Shown here: positions 41,553-50,496 of the stretch, in pieces
Position numbering within the stretch: position 1 is the stretch's first letter
How the letters are laid out: each line of letters starts with the position of its first letter
From: Streptomyces echinoruber
GTDB lineage: Bacteria; Actinomycetota; Actinomycetes; Streptomycetales; Streptomycetaceae
Direction of reading: 5' to 3'
Assembly (NCBI RefSeq): GCF_014651135.1
Contig: NZ_BMWH01000022.1
Coordinates: 1 to 64,000 of the forward strand
Length of the DNA stretch: 64,000 nt
The notes under the pieces: model-generated
The model's database searches: none
Seen by the model: the letters and a program-made list of their open reading frames with translations, nothing else
Told to the model about the DNA's origin: nothing
Program-made: the position numbers and the translations under genes

Positions 41553-42665
41553 CTACCGTTCGGTGGCCGCGAGCTGACCACACGCCCCGTCGATCTCCTG
41601 GCCACGGGTGTCCCGGATGGTCACCGGCACGCCGTGCGCGGCGATCGCCGCCACGAACGCCTTCTCGTCCTCGGGCCGCGACGCGGTCCACTGCGAGCCC
41701 GGCGTCGGGTTCAGCGGGATGAGGTTGACGTGCACCGGCTTGCCCTTGAGCAGCCGGCCGAGCCGGTCGCCGCGCCACGCCTGGTCGTTGACGTCCCGGA
41801 TCAGCGCGTACTCGATGGACAGCCGCCGCCCCGACTTGGCCGCGTACTCCAGGCCCGCGTCGAGCACCTCCCGCACCTTCCACCGGGTGTTGACCGGCAC
41901 CAGCGTGTCCCGCAGCTCGTCGTCGGGCGCGTGCAGCGAGATCGCCAGCCGGCACTTGAAGCCCTCGTCGGCGAACCGGTGGATGGCCGGCACCAGCCCG
42001 ACCGTGGAGACGGTGATGCCGCGCTGGGAGAGCCCGAGGCCGTCCGGCGCGGGGTCGGTCAGCGCGCGGATCGCGCCGACGACCCGCTTGTAGTTGGCCA
42101 GCGGCTCGCCCATGCCCATGAACACGATGTTGCTCAGCCGCGCCGGGCCGCCCGGGATCTCCCCGTCCCGCAGGGCCCGCATGCCCTCCACGATCTGGTG
42201 CACGATCTCCGCGGTGGACAGGTTGCGGTCCAGTCCCGCCTGCCCGGTGGCGCAGAACGGGCAGTTCATCCCGCACCCGGCCTGCGAGCTGATGCACATG
42301 GTGACCCGGTCCGGGTAGCGCATCAGCACCGACTCCACGAGCGTGCCGTCGAACAGCCGCCACAGCGTCTTGCGGGTCGTCCCCTGGTCGGTGGACAGGT
42401 GCCGCACCACCGTCATCAGCTCCGGCAGCAGCGCCTTTCGCAGCCTGTCGCGGGAGGCCGCCGGGATGTCCGTCCACTGTTCCGGGTCGTGCGCGTACCG
42501 CACGAAGTAGTGCTGCGAGAGCTGCCGGGCGCGGAACGGCTTCTCGCCGACGGCCGCGACGGCCTCCTTCCGCTCGGCGGGCGAGAGGTCGGCGAGGTGC
42601 CGCGGCGGGGTCTTGGCTCCGCGGGGGGCGACGAAGGTGAGCTCACCGGGGGCTGGACGGGCCAC
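41553..42665 (-). CDS. rlmN: Dual-specificity 23S rRNA/tRNA adenine-C2 methyltransferase
   Basis: A 370-residue radical-SAM methyltransferase that makes m2A at 23S rRNA A2503 and tRNA A37. The iron-sulfur motif is C-x3-C-x2-C in AGCGMNCPFCATG. Other marks are IVFMGMGEPLANY, GITVSTVGLVP and the C-terminal mutually reactive cysteine in EIDGACGQL. The GTG at 42665 is preceded by AGGAG, better than a GTG six codons earlier. It precedes the thi operon on the same strand with a separate promoter between. Confidence 0.92.
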   Translation of the reverse strand: MARPAPGELTFVAPRGAKTPPRHLADLSPAERKEAVAAVGEKPFRARQLSQHYFVRYAHDPEQWTDIPAASRDRLRKALLPELMTVVRHLSTDQGTTRKTLWRLFDGTLVESVLMRYPDRVTMCISSQAGCGMNCPFCATGQAGLDRNLSTAEIVHQIVEGMRALRDGEIPGGPARLSNIVFMGMGEPLANYKRVVGAIRALTDPAPDGLGLSQRGITVSTVGLVPAIHRFADEGFKCRLAISLHAPDDELRDTLVPVNTRWKVREVLDAGLEYAAKSGRRLSIEYALIRDVNDQAWRGDRLGRLLKGKPVHVNLIPLNPTPGSQWTASRPEDEKAFVAAIAAHGVPVTIRDTRGQEIDGACGQLAATER

Positions 42666-42783
42666 GGTCGGACGACTCCTCACGACGGACGGACCTGGCA
42701 GCCCCGCGGGGGCGGGGACGACGGCAGGACGGTGCCGAAGCCAGGAGATCTCTGGACCGCCCCCGCGAAGGCGGGGACGAAGA

Positions 42784-42813
42784 AAGGGCCCGCAGCCGAC
42801 GCCGCAGGCCCTT
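42784..42813 (-). terminator. Intrinsic terminator of the frr-cdsA transcript
   Basis: On the minus strand AAGGGCC...GGCCCTT with an inner paired stem is followed by TCTTCGTCC. It begins 21 bp after the cdsA stop codon. Confidence 0.8.
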
Positions 42814-42833
42814 CCAGCGTACCCCGCTCGCCG

Positions 42834-43985
42834 TCAGCCCGAGCCGACGAACAGCACCAGCAGCAGCCACACCACCGGCGCCGTCGGCAGGAGCGAGTCC
42901 AGCCGGTCCATGATGCCGCCGTGACCGGGAAGCAGGGTGCCCATGTCCTTGATGCCCAGGTCCCGTTTGATCATGGACTCGCCGAGGTCGCCGAGGGTGG
43001 CGCTGGCGGCGACGGCGAGGCCGAGGAGCAGGCCCTGCCACCAGGTGCCGCCGTCGATGAGGAACTGCATGCACAGTGCACCGGTCGCCATGGCGAACGC
43101 GACCGCGCCGATCAGGCCCTCGCGGGTCTTGCCGGGGCTGATGCGCGGGGCGAGCTTGTGGGAGCCGAAGCGCCAGCCGACCGCGTAGGCGCCGGTGTCG
43201 CTGACCACCGTGAGCAGCAGGAAGGTCAGGACCCGGCGCGGGCCGTCGTCGGCGGTGAGCATCATCGCGACGAACGTGGCCAGGAACGGCACGTAGAACG
43301 CGGCGAAGACGCCCGCGGTGACGTCCTTCAGGTAGCCCTCGGGTGGTTCCGTCATCCGCCAGACCAGCACGGCCAGCGCCGTGAGGGCCATGGCCGTCCA
43401 GGCGCCCTCGGGGCCGCGGGCGTACCCGGCGACCACCATGGCGGCGCCGCCGACCGCGAGCGGCACCAGGGGCACGCGGATCTCCTTGCGCTCCCGCAGG
43501 CGCCGGGTCAGCTCCCACAGGCCGACGACGACGGCGACGGCGATGACGCCGACGAAGACCGCCTTGACGATGAACAGGGCGGCGACGATGACCGCGCCGA
43601 GACCGACGCCGACCCCTATCGCGGCGCCGAGGTCCCGGCCCGCGCTCTTCTTCTGCGGCGCGGGCGCCGGCTGCGGGGCGTCGGACATGGGCTCCGGATT
43701 CTGCGGGGCCGGCCCGTGGGGCTGCTGCCCGGGGGCCGGAGGCTGCGGCTGGTCGCGGAACAAGGGGCCGCTCAGCCGAGCGGCCCCCCGGTCGTCATCA
43801 TCCTGGTGTCCGCCATCGTGTGCGGGTGCGTCGGGCACGATGGGCATGGGGCGAGTCTGCTGGGCGTCGCCCGCGCCGTACGCGGGGCCCGCCGGGGCGG
43901 CGCCCGGGACGGGTCCCGGACCGGCGGGTTCGTGCGGCCCCCAGTACCCGGCCTGTGGCGGCGCCCCCCAGGAAGAGTCGTTCAT
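42834..43985 (-). CDS. cdsA: Phosphatidate cytidylyltransferase
   Basis: A 383-residue membrane enzyme making CDP-diacylglycerol from phosphatidic acid and CTP. The family signature is complete: SMIKRDLGIKD followed by PGHGGIMDRLDS near the C-terminus. About eight helices follow a long Pro/Gly/Ala-rich cytosolic N-terminus (about 115 residues), a common actinobacterial extension. The ATG at 43985 overlaps the frr stop by one base (TGATG). It ends the pyrH-frr-cdsA run and is followed by a terminator. Confidence 0.93.
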   Translation of the reverse strand: MNDSSWGAPPQAGYWGPHEPAGPGPVPGAAPAGPAYGAGDAQQTRPMPIVPDAPAHDGGHQDDDDRGAARLSGPLFRDQPQPPAPGQQPHGPAPQNPEPMSDAPQPAPAPQKKSAGRDLGAAIGVGVGLGAVIVAALFIVKAVFVGVIAVAVVVGLWELTRRLRERKEIRVPLVPLAVGGAAMVVAGYARGPEGAWTAMALTALAVLVWRMTEPPEGYLKDVTAGVFAAFYVPFLATFVAMMLTADDGPRRVLTFLLLTVVSDTGAYAVGWRFGSHKLAPRISPGKTREGLIGAVAFAMATGALCMQFLIDGGTWWQGLLLGLAVAASATLGDLGESMIKRDLGIKDMGTLLPGHGGIMDRLDSLLPTAPVVWLLLVLFVGSG

Positions 43986-44542
43986 CAGACCTCGAGCAGC
44001 TCCGCTTCCTTGTGCTTCAGCAGCTCGTCCACCTGGGCGACGTACTTCGCGGTGGTGTCGTCGAGCTCCTTCTCCGCACGGCGGCCCTCGTCCTCGCCGA
44101 CCTCGCCGTCCTTGATCAGCTTGTCGATGCCGTCCTTGGCCTTGCGGCGCACGGAGCGGATGGAGATCTTCGCCTCCTCGCCCTTGTGCCGGGCGACCTT
44201 GATGTACTCGCGGCGGCGCTCCTCGGTGAGCTCGGGGAACACGACGCGGATGAGGTTGCCGTCGTTGCTCGGGTTGACGCCCAGGTCGGAGTCGCGGATC
44301 GCCTGCTCGATGTTGCGCAGCGCGCTCTTGTCGAACGGGGTCACGACCGCCATGCGCGGCTCCGGCACGGAGAACGAGGCCAGCTGGTTGATCGGCGTCG
44401 GCGTGCCGTAGTAGTCAGCCACGATCTTGTTGAACATCGCCGGGTGCGCACGGCCGGTGCGGATCGCGGCGAAGTCCTCCTTGGCGACCACCACGGCCTT
44501 CTCCATTTTCTCCTCGGCCTCGAGGAGGATCTCTTCGATCAC
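43985..44542 (-). CDS. frr: Ribosome recycling factor
   Basis: A 185-residue RRF, the usual size, that splits post-termination ribosomes with EF-G. Conserved segments AAIRTGRAHPAMFNKI, YYGTPTPINQLAS and NDGNLIRVVFPELTEERR are visible. The second of two adjacent GTG codons (44542) gives the canonical MIEEILLEAEEKM. AGGAG lies upstream. It overlaps cdsA by one base. Confidence 0.95.
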   Translation of the reverse strand: MIEEILLEAEEKMEKAVVVAKEDFAAIRTGRAHPAMFNKIVADYYGTPTPINQLASFSVPEPRMAVVTPFDKSALRNIEQAIRDSDLGVNPSNDGNLIRVVFPELTEERRREYIKVARHKGEEAKISIRSVRRKAKDGIDKLIKDGEVGEDEGRRAEKELDDTTAKYVAQVDELLKHKEAELLEV

Positions 44543-44715
44543 CACTTGCTCCTGCGTGTCTTGAGTAGGCCCGGCTGCGGATTGTTGTGTTCGGTCGGCG
44601 GCCGGCTGCGTCGCGGTCTTCTTCTGCACGGTTCCCGACCGGCAGGACATTGTCCATCCCCCGGTCAGGGTCCGTCCTCCGGACAGGTGGCGTCCCGCGG
44701 ACGGAGGGGTGCCGG

Positions 44716-45474
44716 TCAGTCCCGGCTGTCGCGGTCACCCACAAGCGTGCCGATCTTCTCACCCTTGACGGCGCGGGCGATATTGCCCGGGGCCAGGAGT
44801 TCGAAGACAACGATCGGAAGCTTGTTGTCGCGGCACAGCGTGATGGCCGTGGCGTCGGCGACCCGCAGATCGCGGGTGATGACCTCGCCGTAGCTGAGGG
44901 AGTCGAACTTGACGGCGTCCGGGTTGGTCTTCGGGTCGGAGTCGTAGACCCCGTCCACGCCGTTCTTGCCCATCAGCAGCGCCTCGGCGTCGATCTCCAG
45001 GGCGCGCTGGGCGGCGGTGGTGTCGGTGGAGAAGTACGGCATGCCCATACCGGCGCCGAAGATGACCACGCGGCCCTTCTCCAGGTGGCGCACGGCCCGC
45101 AGCGGGATGTACGGCTCGGCGACCTGGCCCATGGTGATGGCGGTCTGCACGCGGCAGTCCACGCCCTCCTTCTCCAGGAAGTCCTGCAGGGCGAGGCAGT
45201 TCATGACCGTGCCGAGCATGCCCATGTAGTCGGAGCGGGCCCGGTCCATGCCGCGCTGCTGGAGTTCGGCGCCGCGGAAGAAGTTGCCGCCGCCGATGAC
45301 GACCGCGATCTGCGCGCCGTCCCGTACGACGGCCGCGATCTCGCGGGCGATGGCGTGGACCACGTCCGGGTCGACGCCCAGGCCCCCGCCCCCGGAGAAG
45401 GCTTCTCCGCTCAGCTTCAGCAGAAACCGGCCGCGTACTTTGCCGTCGTCGCCCTTCTGGGCCTTGGTGGTCAT
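44716..45474 (-). CDS. pyrH: Uridylate kinase
   Basis: A 252-residue UMP kinase of the amino acid kinase fold that forms UDP for pyrimidine nucleotide and RNA synthesis. Motifs seen are LLKLSGEAFSG, VVIGGGNFFRG, DYMGMLGTVMN and KNGVDGVYDSDP. The ATG at 45474 begins MTTKAQKGDDG. A hairpin separates it from tsf; frr follows 173 bp downstream. Confidence 0.95.
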   Translation of the reverse strand: MTTKAQKGDDGKVRGRFLLKLSGEAFSGGGGLGVDPDVVHAIAREIAAVVRDGAQIAVVIGGGNFFRGAELQQRGMDRARSDYMGMLGTVMNCLALQDFLEKEGVDCRVQTAITMGQVAEPYIPLRAVRHLEKGRVVIFGAGMGMPYFSTDTTAAQRALEIDAEALLMGKNGVDGVYDSDPKTNPDAVKFDSLSYGEVITRDLRVADATAITLCRDNKLPIVVFELLAPGNIARAVKGEKIGTLVGDRDSRD

Positions 45475-45514
45475 GGAGATCTCGCCTCTTTTACCTGGAT
45501 CGCACAGACGAAGA

Positions 45515-45563
45515 AGGCCATTGCCGGCGGGGGCGTGGTTCGCTTCCCTTGCGGCAATGGCCT
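45515..45563 (-). terminator. Hairpin between tsf and pyrH
   Basis: AGGCCATTGCCG and CGGCAATGGCCT form a perfect 12-bp stem with a 25-nt loop, followed on the minus strand by TCTTCGTCTG. It is a likely attenuator or terminator of the rpsB-tsf transcript. Confidence 0.7.
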
Positions 45564-45684
45564 CCTCGTCAGATCTGCTGTCGTCCGCCACACGCGCGTG
45601 CGGGACGTCTTCCCCGTACGCCGCGGCCGTCACGGACGACTGCGGTCGACCCTATCGGGCTCGCGCGTCGATCGCGGTACGGAC

Positions 45685-46521
45685 TCAGATGCCGACCTTG
45701 ATGCGCGTGAAACGCTTCAGGGTGACACCGGCCTCGTTCAGGACCTGCTGGACGGTCTTCTTGTTGTCGAGCGCGTACGGCTGGCCGAGGAGCGTGACCT
45801 CCTTGAAGAAGCCGTTGAGGCGACCCTCGACGATCTTCGGGATGGCGGCCTCGGGCTTGCCCTCGTTGCGGGTGGTCTCCTCGGCGACGCGGCGCTCGTT
45901 CTCCACGACGTCGGCGGGGACGTCGTCCTTGGAGAGGTACTTCGGCGCGAAGGCGGCGATGTGCTGCGCGACGCCCTTGGCGACCTCGGCGTTCGGCTTG
46001 TCGAACTCGACGAGGACACCGATCTGCGGGGGCAGGTCGGGCATCGTGCGGTGCATGTACGCGGCCACGTAGCCGTCGGCGAACTGCGCGAAGCGGTCCA
46101 GGACGATCTTCTCGCCGAGGTTGGCGTTGGCCTCGTCGACAAAGGCCTGGACGGTCTTGCCGGGCTCGATCTCGGAGCCGAGCAGGGTCTCGATGTCGGC
46201 CGGGGAGGTCTTGGCCACGTGCTCGGCGATGGCCTGGGCCACGGAGAGGAACTTCTCGCCCTTGGCGACGAAGTCCGTCTCGCACTTCAGCTCGACGAGG
46301 ACACCGGAGGAGTTGTCGTCGGCGATGATCGAGACCACGGCGCCGTTCTCGGCGGAGCGGCCCTCGCGCTTGGCGACGCCCTTCTGGCCCTTGATGCGGA
46401 GCAGCTCGACGGCCTTCTCGACGTTGCCCTCGGCCTCGTCCAGCGCCTTCTTGCAGTCCATCATGCCGGCGCCGGTGAGCTCGCGGAGCTTCTTGACGTC
46501 GGCGGCGGTGTAGTTCGCCAT
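45685..46521 (-). CDS. tsf: Elongation factor Ts
   Basis: A 278-residue EF-Ts, the guanine nucleotide exchange factor for EF-Tu. The N-terminal TDVKKLRELTGAGMMDCKKA-like motif (here AADVKKLRELTGAGMMDCKK) and CETDFVAKGEKF are diagnostic. The ATG at 46521 begins MANYTAADV. The gene lies 176 bp after rpsB with a strong hairpin between them. Confidence 0.95.
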   Translation of the reverse strand: MANYTAADVKKLRELTGAGMMDCKKALDEAEGNVEKAVELLRIKGQKGVAKREGRSAENGAVVSIIADDNSSGVLVELKCETDFVAKGEKFLSVAQAIAEHVAKTSPADIETLLGSEIEPGKTVQAFVDEANANLGEKIVLDRFAQFADGYVAAYMHRTMPDLPPQIGVLVEFDKPNAEVAKGVAQHIAAFAPKYLSKDDVPADVVENERRVAEETTRNEGKPEAAIPKIVEGRLNGFFKEVTLLGQPYALDNKKTVQQVLNEAGVTLKRFTRIKVGI

Positions 46522-46630
46522 GAGTCTGTGAGTCTTTCTCGAAGTCTGGAGGATCGAAGAGATCGATCTGGTCTGCGCGGTCCGCGGTCCACGGGTGGAC
46601 GCGGATGGGGGGCGTAGACCTACGGGTGAA

Positions 46631-46683
46631 CGGCGGGAGCGGTCGGTACACCTCGTGGGGTGGTCGTGTCACCGCTCCCGCCG
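46631..46683 (-). terminator. Attenuator-like hairpin between rpsB and tsf
   Basis: CGGCGGGAGCGGT and ACCGCTCCCGCCG pair perfectly over 13 bp around a 27-nt loop, beginning 14 bp after the rpsB stop. It probably lowers tsf transcription relative to rpsB. Confidence 0.7.
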
Positions 46684-46697
46684 CCGGCGCTGTCGGG

Positions 46698-47570
46698 TCA
46701 GGCCTGCTCGCCGGTCTCGGCGGCCGGGGCCTCGGCTGCCGGGGCCTCGGCGGCAGCGGCCTCGGCCGGCTTCTCGGCGGCCTCGCCCTCGTCGGCCTTC
46801 TTCTCGCCCTCGAGCAGGTCGCGCTCCCACTCGGCGAGCGGCTCGCCCGCGGCCTTCTCGCCCTTGCCCTCGGCGCCGCCGGAGCGGGCCAGCAGGCCCT
46901 CGGCGACCGCGTCGGCGATCACACGGGTGAGCAGGGTGACGGAGCGGATCGCGTCGTCGTTGCCCGGGATCTTGTAGTCGACCTCGTCGGGGTCGCAGTT
47001 GGTGTCGAGGATGGCGACGACCGGGATGTTGAGCTTCCGGGCCTCGCCGACCGCGATGTGCTCCTTCTTGGTGTCCACGATCCAGACGGCGCTGGGCACC
47101 TTCTGCATCTCGCGGATACCGCCGAGGGTCTTCTCCAGCTTCGCCTTCTCGCGGGAGAGGACCAGGAGCTCCTTCTTGGTCAGACCGGAGGACGCCACGT
47201 CCTCGAAGTCGATCTGCTCGAGCTCCTTCAGCCGCTGCAGACGCTTGTAGACGGTCGAGAAGTTGGTGAGCATGCCGCCCAGCCAGCGCTGGTTGACGTA
47301 CGGCATGCCGACGCGGGTGGCCTGCTCCGCGATGGCCTCCTGCGCCTGCTTCTTCGTACCGACGAAGAGGATCGTGCCGCCGTGGGCGACGGTCTCCTTG
47401 ACGAACTCGTAGGCGCGGTCGATGTACGACAGCGACTGGAGCAGGTCGATGATGTAGATGCCGTTGCGCTCGGTGAAGATGAACCGCTTCATCTTCGGGT
47501 TCCAACGGCGGGTCTGGTGACCGAAGTGGACGCCGCTCTCCAGCAGCTCCCGCATCGTGACGACGGCCAT
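46698..47570 (-). CDS. rpsB: 30S ribosomal protein S2
   Basis: A 290-residue S2 with the usual start MAVVTMRELLESGVHFGHQT and the segments RNGIYIIDLLQ, FVGTKKQAQEAI and RWLGGMLTNF. A Glu/Ala-rich tail of about 55 residues (EKKADEGEAAEKPAEA...) is typical of streptomycetes. The ATG at 47570 has AAGGAGAACACGGCC upstream. It heads the rpsB-tsf unit and has a structured leader. Confidence 0.95.
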   Translation of the reverse strand: MAVVTMRELLESGVHFGHQTRRWNPKMKRFIFTERNGIYIIDLLQSLSYIDRAYEFVKETVAHGGTILFVGTKKQAQEAIAEQATRVGMPYVNQRWLGGMLTNFSTVYKRLQRLKELEQIDFEDVASSGLTKKELLVLSREKAKLEKTLGGIREMQKVPSAVWIVDTKKEHIAVGEARKLNIPVVAILDTNCDPDEVDYKIPGNDDAIRSVTLLTRVIADAVAEGLLARSGGAEGKGEKAAGEPLAEWERDLLEGEKKADEGEAAEKPAEAAAAEAPAAEAPAAETGEQA

Positions 47571-47874
47571 GGCCGTGTTCTCCTTGATTTTCCCGGTTGT
47601 GCCGCGGGTGCCGGACGGCACCCGCGCCTGACGCCCGCCGTGCGCCGTGCCACTGAGGACCGAGAGGCGCGGACACCGTCGCTTTCCCCGGGAAAGGCCC
47701 CGGGAAATGGTCCGGTGTCGGGGCGTGCGAAGTCGACCCGGTGACCCGGATCGCCACCAGAAGTGTACGGGACTGGCGGCGCGGCAGGTGACGCCGTTGT
47801 CCACAACCGGCGGACGATCCACAGTTCCCGGCCATGATCGACGCTGATCGGCCGGTCTGCGCCACCGTGGGCGC
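47571..47874. promoter_or_regulatory. Divergent rpsB/M23 promoter region with rpsB leader
   Basis: The rpsB leader holds a perfect 10-bp hairpin (CGCGGGTGCC/GGCACCCGCG at 47603-47626) 33 nt before the start, and further inverted pieces (CGGACACC...GGTCCGGTGTC). A minus-strand TACACT (47762-47767) is the best -10 candidate. Leader folding may serve S2 autoregulation. Confidence 0.5.
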
Positions 47875-48483
47875 ATGCGAGTGCTGCGATGCGTACGGAC
47901 GTGCACACGGTCGGTGTCGACGCTGTTCCTGGCGGTGGTCCTGATGGCTCCGGCGGCGTGGGCGAGGGACCCGGGACCGCCGTCCTCCCCCGGTCCGCCG
48001 GCCCCGGACGGTCCGGTCCCGGCCATGGGCCGCCTCTGGCCCGTGGGCCGGCGTCCCGCCGTCCTGCGCGGCTGGTCCCCGCCGGCCACGCCCTACGGCC
48101 CCGGCCACCGCGGCGTCGACCTGGGCGCCGCCGACGGCGCCGCCGTGCGGGCGGTGGCGCCGGGGCGGGTGCTGTTCGCGGGGCGGGTGGCGGGCCGGGG
48201 TGTCGTCTCGGTGGCCCTGACGGGCACGGGGGACCCGCCGCTGCGGACGACGTACGAGCCGGTGAGCCCGTCGGTGCGGGAGGGGGACGTGGTGGGGGCG
48301 GGCGCGGTGCTGGGGACCGTGGAGGGGGCGCGGGCCGGGGCGCACTGCGGGACGGCCTGCGTGCACTGGGGGCTGCTGAGGGGGCGGACGTACCTGAACC
48401 CGCTGGCGCTGCTGCCGCCGTGGCTGCTGAACGGGGGCCCGTCGAGACTGCTGTCGGTGGCGGGGGTGCCATTGCCGACGTGA
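47875..48483 (+). CDS. Secreted M23-family peptidase (LytM domain)
   Basis: A 202-residue exported protein: signal peptide (RSVSTLFLAVVLMAPAAWA, cleavage after about residue 30), a proline-rich linker, then a LytM domain with GHRGVDLGAADGAAVRA (zinc histidine and aspartate) and VHWGLLRG (the HxG motif). M23 enzymes cut peptidoglycan cross-links. The domain is short for the family but retains the key residues. The ATG at 47875 is divergent from rpsB. Confidence 0.85.
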   Translation: MRVLRCVRTCTRSVSTLFLAVVLMAPAAWARDPGPPSSPGPPAPDGPVPAMGRLWPVGRRPAVLRGWSPPATPYGPGHRGVDLGAADGAAVRAVAPGRVLFAGRVAGRGVVSVALTGTGDPPLRTTYEPVSPSVREGDVVGAGAVLGTVEGARAGAHCGTACVHWGLLRGRTYLNPLALLPPWLLNGGPSRLLSVAGVPLPT

Positions 48484-48526
48484 CCGCACCCGGCACCGGG
48501 GCGGGAAGCGACCGGACGGCGGCGTC

Positions 48527-48663
48527 CTCGGGCCTCGGCCGGCGACGTCCTCCGGGCCCGAGCCGGTGACGCCCTCGGGGCTCGGCGGAGGACGCCCGGG
48601 AGGCCGGCCGGTAACGCCGTCGGGGCTCGGCGGGCGTCGCCCGGGAAGTCAGCCGGTGACGCC
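48527..48663. repeat. 45-bp tandem repeat running into the TetR gene
   Basis: CCGGTGACGCC or a one-base variant recurs at 48563, 48608 and 48653, exactly 45 bp apart, with TCGGGGCTCGGCGG in between. A diverged copy precedes. The last copy forms the 3' end of the TetR coding sequence. Confidence 0.85.
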
Positions 48664-49230
48664 CCTCAGGGCCATGGCCACCGCCGCGTCCGCGATCGTC
48701 GCGGGATCCTCCGCGGCGCCGAGCTCGATCCGCCGCACGGCCGCGTCCACGACCCCCTGCAGCAGCATGGCGCCCAGCCGGGGCCGCGGATGCCCCAGCT
48801 CCTCCAGCGCCTGGACGATCATCGCGACGAGCCCCCCGTGCGCGGCCCGGATCCTCTCCCGGGCACCCGCGTCGAGCTCCCGCGCCGAGATCGCCACCAC
48901 GGCCCGGTGCCGCCGGTCCCCGACCAGGTCCAGCTGCCGCCGCACGTACGCCTCGACCCTGCCCTCGGCGGTGTCCGCCTGCTCCATGGCCGCGGACACC
49001 TCGGCCGCCCACACGGGGAAGTCGACCGCACACAGCTCCTCGACGACGGCGGCCCGGGACCTGAAGTACTCGTACACCGAGGAGCGTGCCAGCCCCGTCC
49101 GCTCGGCCAGGGCCGGGAAGGTCAGGGCCTCCGTCCCGCCCTCCGACAGCAGGGCCCGGGCCGCGTCCAGCAGGGCGGCGCGCTGCATCGACCGGTGCTC
49201 GGCCACGGAGGCCGCTCGAATCCTTGGCAC
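48649..49230 (-). CDS. TetR-family transcriptional regulator
   Basis: A 193-residue repressor-type protein. The N-terminal helix-turn-helix is clear (LLDAARALLSEGGTEALTFP, LAERTGLARSSVYEYFRSRA); the ligand domain is Ala-rich and unassigned. The GTG at 49230 gives MPRIRAASVAEHRSM. The last residues (ALRGVTG) are encoded within a 45-bp tandem repeat. The gene lies just downstream of whiG on the same strand, but regulation of whiG is not implied. Confidence 0.85.
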   Translation of the reverse strand: MPRIRAASVAEHRSMQRAALLDAARALLSEGGTEALTFPALAERTGLARSSVYEYFRSRAAVVEELCAVDFPVWAAEVSAAMEQADTAEGRVEAYVRRQLDLVGDRRHRAVVAISARELDAGARERIRAAHGGLVAMIVQALEELGHPRPRLGAMLLQGVVDAAVRRIELGAAEDPATIADAAVAMALRGVTG

Positions 49231-49302
49231 GCCACCACTGTACGGACGGGCCCCCGCCCGGAGGGAGGCGAGCACGCCGGTCGCGCCGGCGGCGCCCGCG
49301 CC

Positions 49303-50139
49303 TCAGCGCCCGAAGCTCGCCAGCTTCGCCCGCAGCTGCAGCACCGACTTGGTGTGGATCTGGCTGACCCGGCTCTCGGTGACCCCGAGCACGTTGCCGA
49401 TCTCGGCGAGCGTGAGGCCCTCGTAGTAGTACAGCGTGACGACGGTCTTCTCACGCTCGGGCAGCGTGTTGATGGCCCGCGCCAAAAACCGGCGCAGCTC
49501 CCGGTCCTCGGCCACCTCCACCGGGTTGTCGGCGGCGGTGTCCTCCAGCGTGTCCACCAGCCGGTCCCCGCTCTCGCCCCCGACGTGCAGCAGCTCCTCC
49601 AGGGCGACCACGTTGGCCAGCGACACCTGACTGAAGACCGCGTGGAGCTCCTCCACCGTGACGCCCATCTCGTCGGCCACCTCCGCCTCGGTCGGGGTGC
49701 GCCGCAGCCGCGCCTCCAAGGTGGCGTAGGCACGCTCGGCCCTGCGTGCCTTCTGCCGCACCGAGCGCGGGATCCAGTCCAGCGCCCGCAGCTCGTCGAT
49801 CATCGCCCCGCGGATCCGGGTGATCGCGTACGTCTCGAACTTGATCTCCCGGTCGAGGTCGAACTTCTCGATCGCGTCGATCAGTCCGAACACTCCGGAA
49901 GAGATGAAGTCCGCCTGCTCGACGTTGGGCGGCAGCCCCACGCTGACGCGGCCGGCCACGTACTTCACCAGCGGCGAGTAGTGCAGGATCAGCTGCTCGC
50001 GCAGCCGCTCGTCCCCCGTCGCCTTGTACGACCGCCACAGTTCGTCGAGCGTCGAGGGAGCGGGCGGCCGCACGCCGCCACCGTCGCGGGCGGCTGGGGG
50101 GAGCGCCGCCCGGTCGGATCCGGAGGTGTGCTGGGGCAT
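49303..50139 (-). CDS. whiG: RNA polymerase sigma factor WhiG
   Basis: A 278-residue FliA-like sigma factor that triggers spore formation in aerial hyphae of streptomycetes. MPQHTSGSDRAA is the characteristic WhiG start. Region 2 (FISSGVFGLIDAIEKFD, FETYAITRIRGAMIDELRAL) and region 4 (LTLAEIGNVLGVTESRVSQI) are intact. A stretch after GGESGDRL is two residues shorter than the form remembered from S. coelicolor. The ATG at 50139 is preceded by a leader with CCTGTC-type repeats. In streptomycetes WhiG activity is antagonised by the c-di-GMP-dependent anti-sigma RsiG, which is not in this window. Confidence 0.95.
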   Translation of the reverse strand: MPQHTSGSDRAALPPAARDGGGVRPPAPSTLDELWRSYKATGDERLREQLILHYSPLVKYVAGRVSVGLPPNVEQADFISSGVFGLIDAIEKFDLDREIKFETYAITRIRGAMIDELRALDWIPRSVRQKARRAERAYATLEARLRRTPTEAEVADEMGVTVEELHAVFSQVSLANVVALEELLHVGGESGDRLVDTLEDTAADNPVEVAEDRELRRFLARAINTLPEREKTVVTLYYYEGLTLAEIGNVLGVTESRVSQIHTKSVLQLRAKLASFGR

Positions 50140-50496
50140 TCGTCGCCTTGTGCCGTTCTGCCGTGGACTGGTGGGTGGTGTGGGGTGTGTCGCCGCGGGG
50201 CCGTGATCGCCTGTCTCGTCGGGAGTCCGGCCGGGAGTCCGGTCCGGTTCCTGTCTCGTTCCTGTCTGGCCTGTCTGGTTCCTGTCCGGTTCCTGCCGTC
50301 TGCACCGGGATCCTCGTGAGCGTAGCGTGACTGCACTGTCGCGGTGTGCGCACGCAGGCGGGCGCAGCGGACGCAGATACGTTCCGCTGGGTGTCGCGTC
50401 CGGGCGGTTCCACCCCCGTGAATCGACCGGTGGGAACGTCAACTCCGCGCTGCTCCAAGGGTGTCGAGGTTCCCCCGTACGGCCGAACGCCCCCGG
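50140..50496. other. whiG leader region with purine-rich tandem repeats
   Basis: There is no gene between whiG and dprA (357 bp). From 50208 to 50297 the minus strand repeats AGACAGGAAC-like 10-11-bp units (at least five, imperfect), about 70-160 bp upstream of the whiG start. Confidence 0.6.
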
